A DNA stretch of 64,000 bases, taken from NCBI RefSeq assembly GCF_024359545.1, contig NZ_JAKQZG010000003.1, forward strand, positions 416,526 through 480,525. The letters run 5' to 3'. Both the position numbers and the translations under genes were made by a program. This document shows, piece by piece, positions 10,068 to 20,004 of the stretch. This stretch comes from Jiella marina. GTDB taxonomy: Bacteria; Pseudomonadota; Alphaproteobacteria; Rhizobiales; Rhizobiaceae. The stretch's first letter is position 1. The number at the start of each line of letters is the position of its first letter. The notes beneath the pieces were generated by a model. It was not told the origin of the DNA, searched no databases, and saw only the letters and a list, made by a program, of their open reading frames with translations.

Positions 10068-10186
10068 ACCCCCCTCTGCCTGCCGGCATCTCCCCCGCAA
10101 GGGGGGAGAAAGGCTGGCATCGAGGCCTGGCACCACCACTCTCCCTCCTTGCGGGGGAGATGTCGGCGAAGCCGACAGAGGGGGGT
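10068..10186. repeat. RIME-like intergenic palindromic repeat
   Basis: A 119-bp imperfect inverted repeat. The left arm begins ACCCCCCTCTG and contains CTCCCCCGCAAGGGGGGAGA. The right arm contains CTCCTTGCGGGGGAGATG followed by GTCGGCGAAGCCGACAGAG and ends GGGGGGT. Both outer ends and the inner CCCCGCAAGG core are mirrored, so each arm is itself palindromic. This is the form of the Rhizobium intergenic mosaic element (RIME) described in rhizobial genomes. The name is from memory of that consensus; the palindromes are seen directly. It separates the response regulator from its kinase. Confidence 0.7.
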
Positions 10187-10288
10187 AACGCAACGGTCCA
10201 GCTCGGTCTCCGACCGTGACGGGTTCGTGCAATCGGCACTGTGTTCTCTTCGATCCGCATCGCCCTATCGCCGCCCCGCGGAGGCGTC

Positions 10289-11707
10289 ATGGCACGGCTG
10301 AGAGCGTTGATGCGCATGACCGCCGTCCGGCTCTCGGCGGTCTACTTCCTGCTGTTCGCGATCTGCGCTGTGGTGCTCGTCTTCTACGTGACGGCGACCG
10401 CCTCGGGGATCGTCGAGGATCAGAGCCGGGCGACGATTTCGGAAGAGCTGAACGAACTGGCCCAGGTCTACCGCCAGGGGGGGATCATCGGACTGGTGCG
10501 CACGATCGATCGGCGCTCCCGCCAGCCGGGCGCCTCGCTCTATCTGGTCACCGACGCGACCGGTCGCATCATTGCGGGCAATGTCGAGAATCTCCAGCCC
10601 GGCGTGCTGGACGATGCCGGGCCCACCAGCGACGCCTTTGCCTATGAGCGCTATGCCGAGGATGACGATGACCGCTATCATCTCGCAATTGCCGAGGTGG
10701 TCAGCCTGCCTAATGGCATGCGCGTCCTGGTCGGCCGCGACCAGAGCGAACAGGTGCGGTTCCGCGGCGTCGTTCGCAGCGCCCTGATCCTGGCGCTGGC
10801 GCTGATGGGGCTTGCGGCGCTGATCGCGTGGTTTTTCGTTGGCCGGAGGGCACTTCGCCGGCTCGACGGGGTGACGGCGGCAAGCGCCCGGATCCTGGCC
10901 GGCGATCTCTCCGAACGCCTGCCGGTGACCGGCGCCGGCGACGAATTCGACCGGCTTTCGGAAAACCTCAACACGCTTCTCGCGCGGATATCTCTCCTTC
11001 AGGAGGGGCTGAAGCAGGTCTCGGACAATATTGCCCACGATCTCAGAACCCCCCTGACCCGGCTGCGCAGCAAGGCCGAGTCGGCGCTGGCGGCACGGCC
11101 GACCGAAGCGGAAGCGGGCGAGGTGCTGGAGGGGCTGATCGCAGAGTCCGACCAGATGATCCGGACCTTCGACGCGATCCTGATGATTTCCCGCGTCGAG
11201 GCCGGGTCCCATTCGGTGCTGAAATCGGAGATCGACGTGGCCGAGATCGCCGCCGACGTGGTCGATCTCTACGAGCCGCTGGCCGAAGACGCCGGCGCCT
11301 CGCTGACACTCGAGGCGCCGCCGCGCCTTCTCGTGACGGGCAGTCGCGAACTGATCGCGCAGGCGATCTCCAACCTGATCGACAATGCGCTGAAATATGC
11401 TGCCGCGCCGGATCGCCGGACGAAGATCAAGGTCGCCATTTCCGATGGCGGCACGAGGTGGCGGCTGGCCGTCTCCGACGACGGGCCGGGCATTCCGCCG
11501 GACAAGCACGAGCGCGTACTCGAGCGTTTCTATCGCCTCGACCAGAGCCGTTCCATGCCGGGTTCAGGCCTTGGCCTGTCGCTCGTCCAGGCGATTGCCC
11601 GGGTCCATGGCGGAAGCCTCGTCCTTGAGGATGCGGCGCCGGGGCTTACTGTTGTCCTCGAAATGCCGAAGGAGGAGCGGCAGACGAGCGATGGTGGCGA
11701 AAGCTGA
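10289..11707 (+). CDS. HAMP sensor histidine kinase
   Basis: Inner-membrane sensor kinase of 472 residues, partner of the regulator at 9336. Two transmembrane helices (about 14-36 and 167-187) enclose a short periplasmic sensor region. A HAMP linker follows (RALRRLDGVTAASARILAGD), then HisKA with the H-box IAHDLRTPLTRLR, and HATPase_c with N box NLIDNALKYA, G1 DDGPGIP and G2 GSGLGLSLV. The ATG at 10289 was preferred because GGAGG lies 5-8 bases upstream; an in-frame GTG at 10241 is also possible. The 3' end overlaps glnE by 17 bp. Confidence 0.93.
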   Translation: MARLRALMRMTAVRLSAVYFLLFAICAVVLVFYVTATASGIVEDQSRATISEELNELAQVYRQGGIIGLVRTIDRRSRQPGASLYLVTDATGRIIAGNVENLQPGVLDDAGPTSDAFAYERYAEDDDDRYHLAIAEVVSLPNGMRVLVGRDQSEQVRFRGVVRSALILALALMGLAALIAWFFVGRRALRRLDGVTAASARILAGDLSERLPVTGAGDEFDRLSENLNTLLARISLLQEGLKQVSDNIAHDLRTPLTRLRSKAESALAARPTEAEAGEVLEGLIAESDQMIRTFDAILMISRVEAGSHSVLKSEIDVAEIAADVVDLYEPLAEDAGASLTLEAPPRLLVTGSRELIAQAISNLIDNALKYAAAPDRRTKIKVAISDGGTRWRLAVSDDGPGIPPDKHERVLERFYRLDQSRSMPGSGLGLSLVQAIARVHGGSLVLEDAAPGLTVVLEMPKEERQTSDGGES

Positions 11708-14693
11708 GACGAATCCGGAGACAGACGATCGAGGGCAGGGCGGCTTCGGCCTGGGGAGCGGCGAGCACCCGAAACCGCTCGATGAAGACGCGGCCCGGCG
11801 ATGGATCGCGGATCTTCGGGAGGCAGCCGAAGAGCGCGGGCTGAATCGCCTCGGTGCCTTCCTTGAGAGTGGTCATCCGGATTCGGCCCGGTTGTCGGCG
11901 CTTCTCGATCTCTCGCCGTTCCTCAACGGGATCATCCTCAAGAATCCGGAGTGGCTGGAGGACGTTCTCACCGATGGCGCCGATGCGATTGTCGCGCGAA
12001 CGATCGAGTCCGTTGCCGGGCTTGCGATTTCAGACATGAACGAGCGCGCGCTGATGACGGCACTGCGCGAAGCCAAGCGCAAGGTCGCGCTGGTACTTGC
12101 CCTTTCTGAGACGTTCGGCGGCGCGAGTCTGAAAGAGACGACCGGCGCCCTGTCCGACTTCGCCGAAGCAGCGGTCGGGACCGCCCTGCGATACTGCCTT
12201 GTCGATCTTGGCACGTCGGGAAAGATCACGCTGCCCTTTCCGGACGAACCGGAGAAGCAATGCGGCCTCTTCGTCCTCGGAATGGGCAAGCTCGGTGCGC
12301 GCGAGCTCAACTATTCGAGCGACATCGACATCATCGTCTTCTTTGACGCCGACAAGCCTCTGACGCCGGACCCGATGGATGCTTCCGAGACGCTGGCAAG
12401 GCTCGTGCGCAAGCTGACGCGGATCCTCAACGAGCGAACTGGCGACGGCTACGTCTTCCGCACCGATCTGCGGCTGCGGCCGGACCCGAGCGCGATGCCG
12501 CTCGCAATGTCCACCGACATGGCGCTCACCTATTACGAGGGGTCGGGCCGCGACTGGGAGCGCGCCGCGATGATCAAGGCGCGGACGATCGCCGGCGATC
12601 GCCAGGCTGGCGAGGCGTTCTTGAAGGAGGTCACCCCCTTCGTCTGGCGGAAATATCTCGATTTCTCCGCCGTTGCCGCCATCCAGGACATGAAGCAGCG
12701 CATCGACCGGCATCGCGGCTTCGAATCGATCGGTCTCGCCGGCCACAATGTGAAGCTCGGGCGGGGCGGCATCCGTGAGATCGAGTTCTTCGCCCAGGCC
12801 CAGCAATTGATCGCTGGCGGACGGGCCCCGAAGCTGAGGCAGCGGCGCACGGACCAAGCGCTCGCGGAACTCGCCAGCGGCGGCTGGATCGCCGGCAAGA
12901 CGGCTGAGGAACTCACTAGCGACTACTGGTTCCTGCGGCGTGTCGAACACGCCATCCAGATGCAGGCCGACGAGCAGAGCCACACGTTGCCCGAAGACGA
13001 CGAAAAGCTCGCCGCCGTCGCTCATCTCGCGGGCTTTTCGGGCGTCGATGCGCTAGGCGAGGCGCTCCTGCCATGCCTGAAACGCGTCGACCGGCATTAC
13101 AGCGGCCTGTTCAGCGAGGGACGGGACGAGGCGGACAGGGGCGACGACCATTCTGCGCTTGCCACGCTGTCGCGGACACCGGACGATCCTACAGCCATCG
13201 CTGCGCTGGAGAGCCTCGGCTATGAGCGGCCGAATGATATCGCACGAGTCGTCCACTCCTGGACGCTGGGACGGTATCGCGCCACCCAGACGAACGCCGC
13301 GCGGCAGCGCCTGTCGGAGGTGCTGCCGGTCCTGCTGGTCACCTTCGGCAAGGCCCCCGATCCCGATGGCGCGCTCGTCGCCTTCGATCGGTTTCTCGCC
13401 GGCCTGCCCGCCGGAATTCAGTTCTTCTCGCTGATCGCGTCCAATCCGAAGACGCTCGAGCTTCTGGCCGTCATCATGACCTCGGCCCCGACATTGCGTG
13501 AGACGATCGCCGCCAGACCTCATGTCTTCGACGCGCTCCTCGATCCGGCCTTTCTCGGCGAACTGCCCGAGCGCGAACTCCTGGCCGAGCGGTTGTCTGC
13601 CTTTATGGCGATGGCGAGCGACTACGAGGACGAGTTGACACGTCTGCGGATCTTCGCATCCGAGCAGCGCTTTCTTGTGGGCGCCCGCATGCTGAGCGGC
13701 ATCGTCGATGCCGACGAAGCCGGCCCGGCCTTCTCCAACATCGCTGATGTCGTGCTGGAATCGACGCTCACCATCGTCGAGCGAGCCTTTGTCGAGGTCC
13801 ACGGACGCGTCCCCGGCGCGCGGATCGCGCTCCTGGGCATGGGGCGGCTCGGGAGCCAGGAACTGACGGCGAGCTCCGATCTCGACCTGATCCTTCTCTA
13901 CGATCACGACCCGGACGCGGACGCCTCGGACGGGCGAAAAGCGCTGTCGCCTGCCGCCTATTTTGCCCGGCTGACGCAGCGGCTCATCGCGGCGCTCACC
14001 GCCCCCATGCGCGAAGGCATCCTCTACGACGTCGACTTCCGGCTCCGGCCTTCCGGCAACAAGGGGCCGCTCGCGACCGATCTCGAAGCGTTCCGCCTCT
14101 ATCAGGCCAAGGAAGCCTGGACGTGGGAGCGGATGGCGCTGACACGCTCGCGCCCGATCGCCGGCGATCCGGACTTGATGCGTGAAGTCGCCGACACGAT
14201 TGCGGCGATCGTGGGCGACCTGCGCGATCCGGAGGAGGTGACGCGCGACGTCGCCGAAATGCGCGATCGCATCGCTCGCGCCAAGCCGGCGGGCGGCGCT
14301 CTCGATCTCAAGCTCCGTCCCGGCGGGCTGATCGACCTGGAGTTTCTCGCCCAATGGGCGATCCTGACAGGGCGGGTCGATCCTGTCTTTTGCGGTCGTC
14401 CGACCGAAACGGTGCTGGCGGCGGCGGTCTTCCCACCGCCCGAAGTGGACGGCGTGCGCCTCGCCGACGCGATGAACCGCCTGACGCGGATCACCCAGTT
14501 GCTGCGCCTTGGCCCTTCGGGCGCGAAGGAGTTTTCCGACGTGCCGCTCGGTCTGCTGGAGGCGATCACCCGCTCGCTGGGCTTCGACGATGTCGACGCG
14601 CTCACGGGATGGGTCGATGCGGAGACCCGGATGGTGCGCGACTGTTTCGAATCGGTCGTCGGGACGGCAAGCGAGGAGGACTCCGCGGAGTGA
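11691..14693 (+). CDS. glnE: bifunctional glutamine synthetase adenylyltransferase/adenylyl-removing enzyme
   Basis: Cytosolic GlnE, which adenylylates and deadenylylates glutamine synthetase in answer to nitrogen status signalled by PII. Full length at 1000 residues. The two nucleotidyltransferase domains are each recognisable: the N-terminal deadenylylase GMGKLGARELNYSSDIDIIV and the C-terminal adenylylase GMGRLGSQELTASSDLDLIL, with a helical regulatory region between. The chosen ATG (11691) overlaps the end of the upstream kinase gene. AGGAGG sits rather far (about 15 bases) upstream, so the exact start is less certain than the identity. Confidence 0.96.
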   Translation: MVAKAETNPETDDRGQGGFGLGSGEHPKPLDEDAARRWIADLREAAEERGLNRLGAFLESGHPDSARLSALLDLSPFLNGIILKNPEWLEDVLTDGADAIVARTIESVAGLAISDMNERALMTALREAKRKVALVLALSETFGGASLKETTGALSDFAEAAVGTALRYCLVDLGTSGKITLPFPDEPEKQCGLFVLGMGKLGARELNYSSDIDIIVFFDADKPLTPDPMDASETLARLVRKLTRILNERTGDGYVFRTDLRLRPDPSAMPLAMSTDMALTYYEGSGRDWERAAMIKARTIAGDRQAGEAFLKEVTPFVWRKYLDFSAVAAIQDMKQRIDRHRGFESIGLAGHNVKLGRGGIREIEFFAQAQQLIAGGRAPKLRQRRTDQALAELASGGWIAGKTAEELTSDYWFLRRVEHAIQMQADEQSHTLPEDDEKLAAVAHLAGFSGVDALGEALLPCLKRVDRHYSGLFSEGRDEADRGDDHSALATLSRTPDDPTAIAALESLGYERPNDIARVVHSWTLGRYRATQTNAARQRLSEVLPVLLVTFGKAPDPDGALVAFDRFLAGLPAGIQFFSLIASNPKTLELLAVIMTSAPTLRETIAARPHVFDALLDPAFLGELPERELLAERLSAFMAMASDYEDELTRLRIFASEQRFLVGARMLSGIVDADEAGPAFSNIADVVLESTLTIVERAFVEVHGRVPGARIALLGMGRLGSQELTASSDLDLILLYDHDPDADASDGRKALSPAAYFARLTQRLIAALTAPMREGILYDVDFRLRPSGNKGPLATDLEAFRLYQAKEAWTWERMALTRSRPIAGDPDLMREVADTIAAIVGDLRDPEEVTRDVAEMRDRIARAKPAGGALDLKLRPGGLIDLEFLAQWAILTGRVDPVFCGRPTETVLAAAVFPPPEVDGVRLADAMNRLTRITQLLRLGPSGAKEFSDVPLGLLEAITRSLGFDDVDALTGWVDAETRMVRDCFESVVGTASEEDSAE

Positions 14694-14799
14694 TGGATAC
14701 CCGCCGCGCATCTCGTCCGGCGGTCGATGAAAAAAGGCGTTGAGGCGGGGGGTCGTCAGAACCGCGACGGCTGTCGGTCGCGGCCGTGCGGCGGCAAGG

Positions 14800-17217
14800 T
14801 CAGGCGGCGGCCTGTGTCCTGCCCTTCCGTCCTGAGGCGAGGCGCCGCGATGCGGGGAGAGCGGGATCGAGGGCTCGCGTCATCCAAGAGTCCGCAGTGT
14901 GTTCGTGCGACTTCGCCGACGCGATCGTGGGCAGCCGCAGGGTGACGACCGTGCCGTCGTCGACCCGGGAGGAGAGCCTGATCCTGCCGCCATGCAGGCC
15001 CACCAGGGAGCGCGCGATCGCGAGACCGAGCCTGTGGCCGCCATGCTTCGATCGCACCAACTCGTTGTCCAGTTCGCCGAAGGGCAGACCGAGGGATGCC
15101 ATGGCCTGTTTCGAGAGGCCGGAGCCATTGTCGGCGATCGTGAGGATCGCGGTGTCGCCGAGCCGCCGCAGGCGCAAGCGGACCGCGCCGCCTTCCGCCG
15201 CGAACTTGACCGCATTGGACAGAAGGTTGAGCACGACCTGGGTCGTCGCGCGACGGTCCGACGTCATGGTTAGCCGCTCCGGCGTCTCGATGCTCATCCG
15301 GACCTGCTTTTCCTTGGCCAGCGGTTCGACGAGTGCCGCGCTGTCGCGCACGATATCGGCGAGTTCGATCGATTCCCGCGTGAGTTCGAGACGTCCCGAC
15401 TCGATCGTTGCCAGTTCGAGAATGTCGTCGATCATCCGCAGGAGATGAGTCCCGCTCTTGTGGATGTCCTGGACGTATTCGGAATATTTGTCGTTGGCGA
15501 GGACGCCGAAGGTCTCGTGGCGGATGAGGTCGGAAAAGCCGAGAATGGCGTTCAGCGGTGTGCGCAGCTCGTGGGACATGTTGGCGAGGAAGGTCGTCTT
15601 GGCGCGCGAGGCGGTCTCGGCGCGATCCTTCTCGGCCATGTAGCGCAGATTGAGGTCGGAGAGCTGGGCGGCCTTGCGCTCGGCGTCGGCGGTGGCGGCC
15701 TCGAGTTCCTTGATCGTTTCGAGAAGCTGTTCGCGGGAATTGGCGATCTGCGTCTGATGATGCTTGATCTGGGTGATGTCGGTGCCGATCGAGACGCTGC
15801 CGCCATCGGCCGTGCGACGGGCGGAGATCAGGAGCCAGCGCCCGTCGGGCATCTCGGCTTCGACAGCGCTCTCGCTCTCGGCCATATCGCCCTGAAGCGG
15901 CTTCACACGGCTGGGCCCATGTGCCTTGCGCAGAACCTCTTCGACCGGCGTCCCCGGAAGGACGTCGGCTTCGTCGAGGCCGAAGGTCTGCCGATAGATC
16001 GAGTTGCAGACGACCACGCGGGCGTCGCGATCGCAAAGCAGGAACGTTTCCGAAATATGCTCGATGGTGTTCTGCAGGCGGATATTGGCCTCGTTGGTCT
16101 TGCGCGCCAGTTCCTGCTGCTCGGTGACGTCGACGGCAATGCCGATCAGGTGCGTTCCGCCGTCGCAGCAGGTCGTCACGTCGGCACGGGCTCGAATCGA
16201 GACATAGTCGCCATCGGCGCGGCGCATCCGGAAAACCCGGTCGAGCATCTCGATACGACCGTCGGCGGCCGCACGGGCAATCTCGAACAGACCGACATCC
16301 TCCGGGTGCACCAGCGGGGCGACGTCAGCGAAGGAGAGAACGCCATTCCCCGGTTCCATGCCGAGAATTTCGTACATCGAACGCGACCAGTACATGCGGC
16401 CGCGAGCGATGTCCCAGTCGAGCAGGCCGCACTTGCCGCGCGAGAGCGCGATGTCGACCCGCTGATTTGTCTCGCTGCACAATGTGTCGAAGGTTTCCGC
16501 GCGCCGGGTCTGACGGAAATAGGCGTAGAGAATGACCAGCATGATCAGGCTGGTGAGCGCGAAGAGAGTGACGGCGAGCGAGAGCGAGTCGCGCCAGACG
16601 GAGAGGACTTCCGCTTCGGTACGAATGATCACGATATTGCCGGCCCGGTTCGGCAGCTCGGCCGCCGCGGCGATCGCCGGAACACCCCGGAAGCTCGTAT
16701 CGATCGCGGTAGAGCCGGCATCGAACCCCACGAGATGGCGCGAATCGGACATTATGTCGTGAACGTTCAGCCCCACATAGTCTTCCGAGCCGGCCATGGC
16801 ATGGGTGACGAGGCCGTTGCGGTCCGCGACCACCGCGGTTGCGGAGTCCGGCACGATCTTGGTGCTGGCAAAGCCGACAAGGAAGGCGGCGACGTCGAAC
16901 TCGGCGAGGCCTTCGGCAGCCGCTTCGCCGCCGACGGACAGGAGACGCGCGGCGATCGCAAGATCGTGGCGCGCATCGTCCAGAATTCGGGATTGGTCGT
17001 TCGTCGCGATGATCAGGCGGGTCGCCGCGAGACCAAGAAGAAACAGGATCACCAGAGGCGGAACGACGCGTCGCAACATGTGGTCGGACTGCGCTGTCGG
17101 GTCCGCGCCAGCAAGCTGAGCCAGCCCTTCACCGGGAAGGCCCCGATCGCCAATCAGACCCCCGATCCAGGCAAGCAAACCTTCCCCGTTCGGTGCGCTT
17201 GACGCATCCGCTCGCAT
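14800..17217 (-). CDS. PAS-domain sensor histidine kinase, PleC/PdhS-like
   Basis: An 805-residue membrane sensor kinase. Transmembrane helices at about 51-70 and 211-233 enclose a periplasmic sensor region. Two PAS domains follow (about 255-370 and 380-485; RADGDYVSIRARADVT, ETFLLCDRDARVVVCN), then a coiled coil (about 486-540), HisKA with H549 in LANMSHELRTPLNAILGFS, and HATPase_c ending near 790 (N box LNLLSNAVKFA). The H-box followed by FGVLANDKYSEYVQDIHKSG is the pattern of the PleC/PdhS/DivJ cell-cycle kinases of alphaproteobacteria. The start has GAGGGG upstream. Three GANTC sites lie in the promoter region. The degraded G2-type stretch GGHRLGLAIARS is normal for this group. Which member it is cannot be decided from sequence alone. 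Confidence 0.85.
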   Translation of the reverse strand: MRADASSAPNGEGLLAWIGGLIGDRGLPGEGLAQLAGADPTAQSDHMLRRVVPPLVILFLLGLAATRLIIATNDQSRILDDARHDLAIAARLLSVGGEAAAEGLAEFDVAAFLVGFASTKIVPDSATAVVADRNGLVTHAMAGSEDYVGLNVHDIMSDSRHLVGFDAGSTAIDTSFRGVPAIAAAAELPNRAGNIVIIRTEAEVLSVWRDSLSLAVTLFALTSLIMLVILYAYFRQTRRAETFDTLCSETNQRVDIALSRGKCGLLDWDIARGRMYWSRSMYEILGMEPGNGVLSFADVAPLVHPEDVGLFEIARAAADGRIEMLDRVFRMRRADGDYVSIRARADVTTCCDGGTHLIGIAVDVTEQQELARKTNEANIRLQNTIEHISETFLLCDRDARVVVCNSIYRQTFGLDEADVLPGTPVEEVLRKAHGPSRVKPLQGDMAESESAVEAEMPDGRWLLISARRTADGGSVSIGTDITQIKHHQTQIANSREQLLETIKELEAATADAERKAAQLSDLNLRYMAEKDRAETASRAKTTFLANMSHELRTPLNAILGFSDLIRHETFGVLANDKYSEYVQDIHKSGTHLLRMIDDILELATIESGRLELTRESIELADIVRDSAALVEPLAKEKQVRMSIETPERLTMTSDRRATTQVVLNLLSNAVKFAAEGGAVRLRLRRLGDTAILTIADNGSGLSKQAMASLGLPFGELDNELVRSKHGGHRLGLAIARSLVGLHGGRIRLSSRVDDGTVVTLRLPTIASAKSHEHTADSWMTRALDPALPASRRLASGRKGRTQAAA

Positions 17218-17243
17218 GCAAGACCCCTCGTTGCCGCATCACT

Positions 17244-17294
17244 GATTCGATAAGCCGCTTTACCGAATCGCAACGAATTGATCAGACACGAATC
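17244..17294. promoter_or_regulatory. cluster of three GANTC (CcrM) sites upstream of PleC-like kinase
   Basis: GATTC at 17244-17248, GAATC at 17265-17269 and GAATC at 17290-17294 lie within 51 bp, 27 to 77 bp upstream of the - strand kinase start. In alphaproteobacteria GANTC is methylated by the cell-cycle methyltransferase CcrM and clusters in some cell-cycle promoters. Sites are seen; regulation is inferred. Confidence 0.45.
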
Positions 17295-17349
17295 AGCTTG
17301 TCCATAGCTGACACTGTGCACTCGCGAAAAAAATCAACAAATTGATCAA

Positions 17350-20004
17350 TTATTTCAGAGAGCGATCCACAATATCCTGCAAGTCCTTGGAAAGGCTATT
17401 GGATTCGGAAAGCTTCCTCAGGGTTTCCTCAGCTTTTCCACGCCGGCCGGGCTCCAGACTGCGCCAGGCACGGAAGGTGGTCGCGATCCTGGCCGCGATC
17501 TGAGGGTTGATCTTGTCGAGTTCGATCAGCCTGTCCGCGACCCACCGATAGCCGCTCCCGTCGGGCCGGTGAAAGGCGACCTGATTGCCGGCGGCAAAGC
17601 TGCCCACGACCGCCCGCACCCGGTTGGGGTTCCGCAGCGTGAATCGCGGATGTTCCGTAAGGCGTGTGACAGCCTCCACGGCATTGCTCGCAGGTGCCAC
17701 GGCCTGCAGGGCGAACCACTTGTCGAGGACCAGTTCGTCGGTTTCGAAGCGCTTGTAGAAATCGTCCAGCGACTCGCTCGTCGCCGGGTGTTCGGGGAAG
17801 CGGTGCGAGAGGATCGCGAGCGCAGCCAGGCGGTCGGTCATGTTGCTCGCGCTCTCGTACTGATCGACGGCGGACTGTGCGTCGCCGGAGCCGGCCGTGA
17901 TGTAGGCGAGGGCTGCATTGGACAGGGCACGGCGCCCGGCGCTGGCAGCGTCGGGTGAAAACGGCGCGTCGCTGGCGAGTTCGTCGCGCAGGCTCTCGAA
18001 GAGCGCCATTCCCTTGCTGCCGATGGCCGCCCGCGCGCTCTCGAGGACCTCATGGACCCGATCCGGATCGACATTCTCGCCCACTTGGCGGGCGACCTCC
18101 GGCTCGCCGGGCAGACCGAGAACCTGCGCCCGGAAGGCCGGCTCGAGTCCGCGGTCCCCGATGGAGGCGAGGATCGCATCGACCACCTCGTCGCCGAGAG
18201 CGGCGGTCTGGTCGCCCAAGGGCCGCCTGCCGGCCGTGGCCAAGGCGTCGCCGACCAGATCGCTGAGAAGGCGCCAGCGGTTGAACAGGTTCGGATCGAG
18301 GCGAGCAAGGGCCAGCCGGTCCGTCTCGCTCTGATCGTGCTCGAGCGTCACCGGGGCCGAGAAGTCCCGCAGGACGGACAGATAGGGGCGTTCGCCGAGA
18401 CCTTCGAAGGAGACGGTCGCCTCGGCCCCTTCGAGCAGGATCACATCGCCATCCACGGAGGCAGGGCCGCTCGCCCTGGCGGGCGCATCATTGTCCTGGC
18501 CGTTGCGGCCGACCAGGCCGAAGCGGATCGGCAGCGGCATCGGCGCGGTGCCGGTGCCTGCCGCGCCCTTCTTGAGGACCTGGCGGAAGGTCACCTCGTG
18601 GCGGCGCGCCGCGGAATCATAGTTTTCCGAGACTGACAGGGTGGGCGTGCCGGCCTGCGCGTACCAGAGCGCGAACTGGGTCAGATCCCGCCCTGACGCG
18701 TCCTCGAAGCATTTCAGAAAATCCTCGATCGTCGCCGCTTCGCCGTCATGACGCTCGAAATAGAGGTCCATGCCCTTGCGGAAGCCCTCGCGACCAAGGA
18801 TGGTCGCGATCATGCGAACCAGTTCGGCGCCCTTGTCGTAGACGGTCGCCGTGTAGAAGTTGTTGATCTCGCGATACTCGCCCGGACGGACGGGATGCTG
18901 GAGCGGACCCTGGTCCTCCGGAAACTGGTGCGCCTTGAGACGCCGGACCGAAGAGATGCGCTGCACGGTGGGTTCGCGCTCGTCGGCCGAGAATTCCTGG
19001 TCGCGATAGACGGTCAGGCCCTCCTTCAGGCAGAGCTGGAACCAGTCCCGACAGGTGATGCGATTGCCCGTCCAGTTATGGAAATATTCATGGGCGATGA
19101 CCGTCTCGACGCCGCCATAGTCCGCGTCGGTGGCGATGTTGGAATCGAGCAGAACGTATTTATGGTTGAAGATGTTGAGGCCCTTGTTCTCCATGGCCCC
19201 CATGTTGAAGTCCGCGATGGCGACGACGTTGAAGACGTCGAGATCGTATTCCCGGCCGAAGCGCCGCTCATCCCACACCATCGACCGCTTCAGCGCGTCC
19301 ATGGCATAGCCGGCCTGGCCGGCGCGGCCTTTCTCTGTGTAGATGCCGAGCGTCACCTCGCGGCCACTCGCGGTCGTGAAGGTTTCGAGCATCGCGTCGA
19401 GATCACCGGCGACGATGGCGAAGAGATAGGACGGCTTGTTGAAAGGATCGTCCCAGACCGCGAAGTGCCGTCCGTCCGGCAGGTCGCCAGTCTCGACCGG
19501 ATTGCCGTTCGAAAGAAGCACCGGCGCCGCCGCCTTGTCCGCCTCGATGCGGACCTTGTAGGGCGCCAGCACGTCCGGCCGATCCAGGAAATAGGTGATG
19601 CGCCGGAAGCCTTCGGCTTCGCACTGGGTGCACCAGATCCCGTTTGACCGATAGAGCCCCATCAGCCGGGTGTTCTGCTCGGGCACGATTCGGGTTTCGA
19701 CCGTCAGCGTGAAGGGTTCGCTTTCGGGCAGGTTGGACACGACGAGGCTTCCCGGCGTCGCTTCATAGTTTTGCGGCGCGACGATGTTGCCGTCGAGCGC
19801 GAGGCTTTCGAGGAGCAGATCGTCGCCGTCGAGGTGCAGGGCCGCATCCGCTGCGACGCCCGCCCGGCGCTGAAGCCGCAGATGGGTGACGATGTCGGCC
19901 CGACCCTCGAAGAGCTGGATGGTCATCTCCACACCTGACAGGATGAAATCCGTCGGGCGATACTCGGAAAGCTTCACGGTCTGACCGTCGTCGGTGCGCA
20001 GCAT
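17350..20004 (-). CDS. pepN: aminopeptidase N (M1 family)
   Basis: Zinc aminopeptidase of 884 residues, the usual size for bacterial PepN (E. coli 870). It removes N-terminal residues from peptides in the cytosol. Substrate-anchoring GAMEN is at 269-273; the zinc site is HEYFH (H305, H309; catalytic E306) with third ligand E328 in LKEGLTVYRDQEF. The C-terminal helical PepN domain runs from about 530 to the end. No signal peptide. It lies upstream of the PAS kinase on the same strand with a 132-bp gap and diverges from the CoxL-like gene. Confidence 0.97.
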   Translation of the reverse strand: MLRTDDGQTVKLSEYRPTDFILSGVEMTIQLFEGRADIVTHLRLQRRAGVAADAALHLDGDDLLLESLALDGNIVAPQNYEATPGSLVVSNLPESEPFTLTVETRIVPEQNTRLMGLYRSNGIWCTQCEAEGFRRITYFLDRPDVLAPYKVRIEADKAAAPVLLSNGNPVETGDLPDGRHFAVWDDPFNKPSYLFAIVAGDLDAMLETFTTASGREVTLGIYTEKGRAGQAGYAMDALKRSMVWDERRFGREYDLDVFNVVAIADFNMGAMENKGLNIFNHKYVLLDSNIATDADYGGVETVIAHEYFHNWTGNRITCRDWFQLCLKEGLTVYRDQEFSADEREPTVQRISSVRRLKAHQFPEDQGPLQHPVRPGEYREINNFYTATVYDKGAELVRMIATILGREGFRKGMDLYFERHDGEAATIEDFLKCFEDASGRDLTQFALWYAQAGTPTLSVSENYDSAARRHEVTFRQVLKKGAAGTGTAPMPLPIRFGLVGRNGQDNDAPARASGPASVDGDVILLEGAEATVSFEGLGERPYLSVLRDFSAPVTLEHDQSETDRLALARLDPNLFNRWRLLSDLVGDALATAGRRPLGDQTAALGDEVVDAILASIGDRGLEPAFRAQVLGLPGEPEVARQVGENVDPDRVHEVLESARAAIGSKGMALFESLRDELASDAPFSPDAASAGRRALSNAALAYITAGSGDAQSAVDQYESASNMTDRLAALAILSHRFPEHPATSESLDDFYKRFETDELVLDKWFALQAVAPASNAVEAVTRLTEHPRFTLRNPNRVRAVVGSFAAGNQVAFHRPDGSGYRWVADRLIELDKINPQIAARIATTFRAWRSLEPGRRGKAEETLRKLSESNSLSKDLQDIVDRSLK

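Noticed and set aside
9336..11707. Naming the two-component pair FeuP/FeuQ
   Set aside because: Position between degP and glnE fits another conserved rhizobial pair; nothing in the sequence ties it to FeuPQ.
14762..14783. CCGCGAC/GTCGCGG hairpin between glnE and PAS kinase as a terminator
   Set aside because: The stem is real but no U-tract follows on either strand close enough; the TTTTTT run on the - strand is about 25 bases away.
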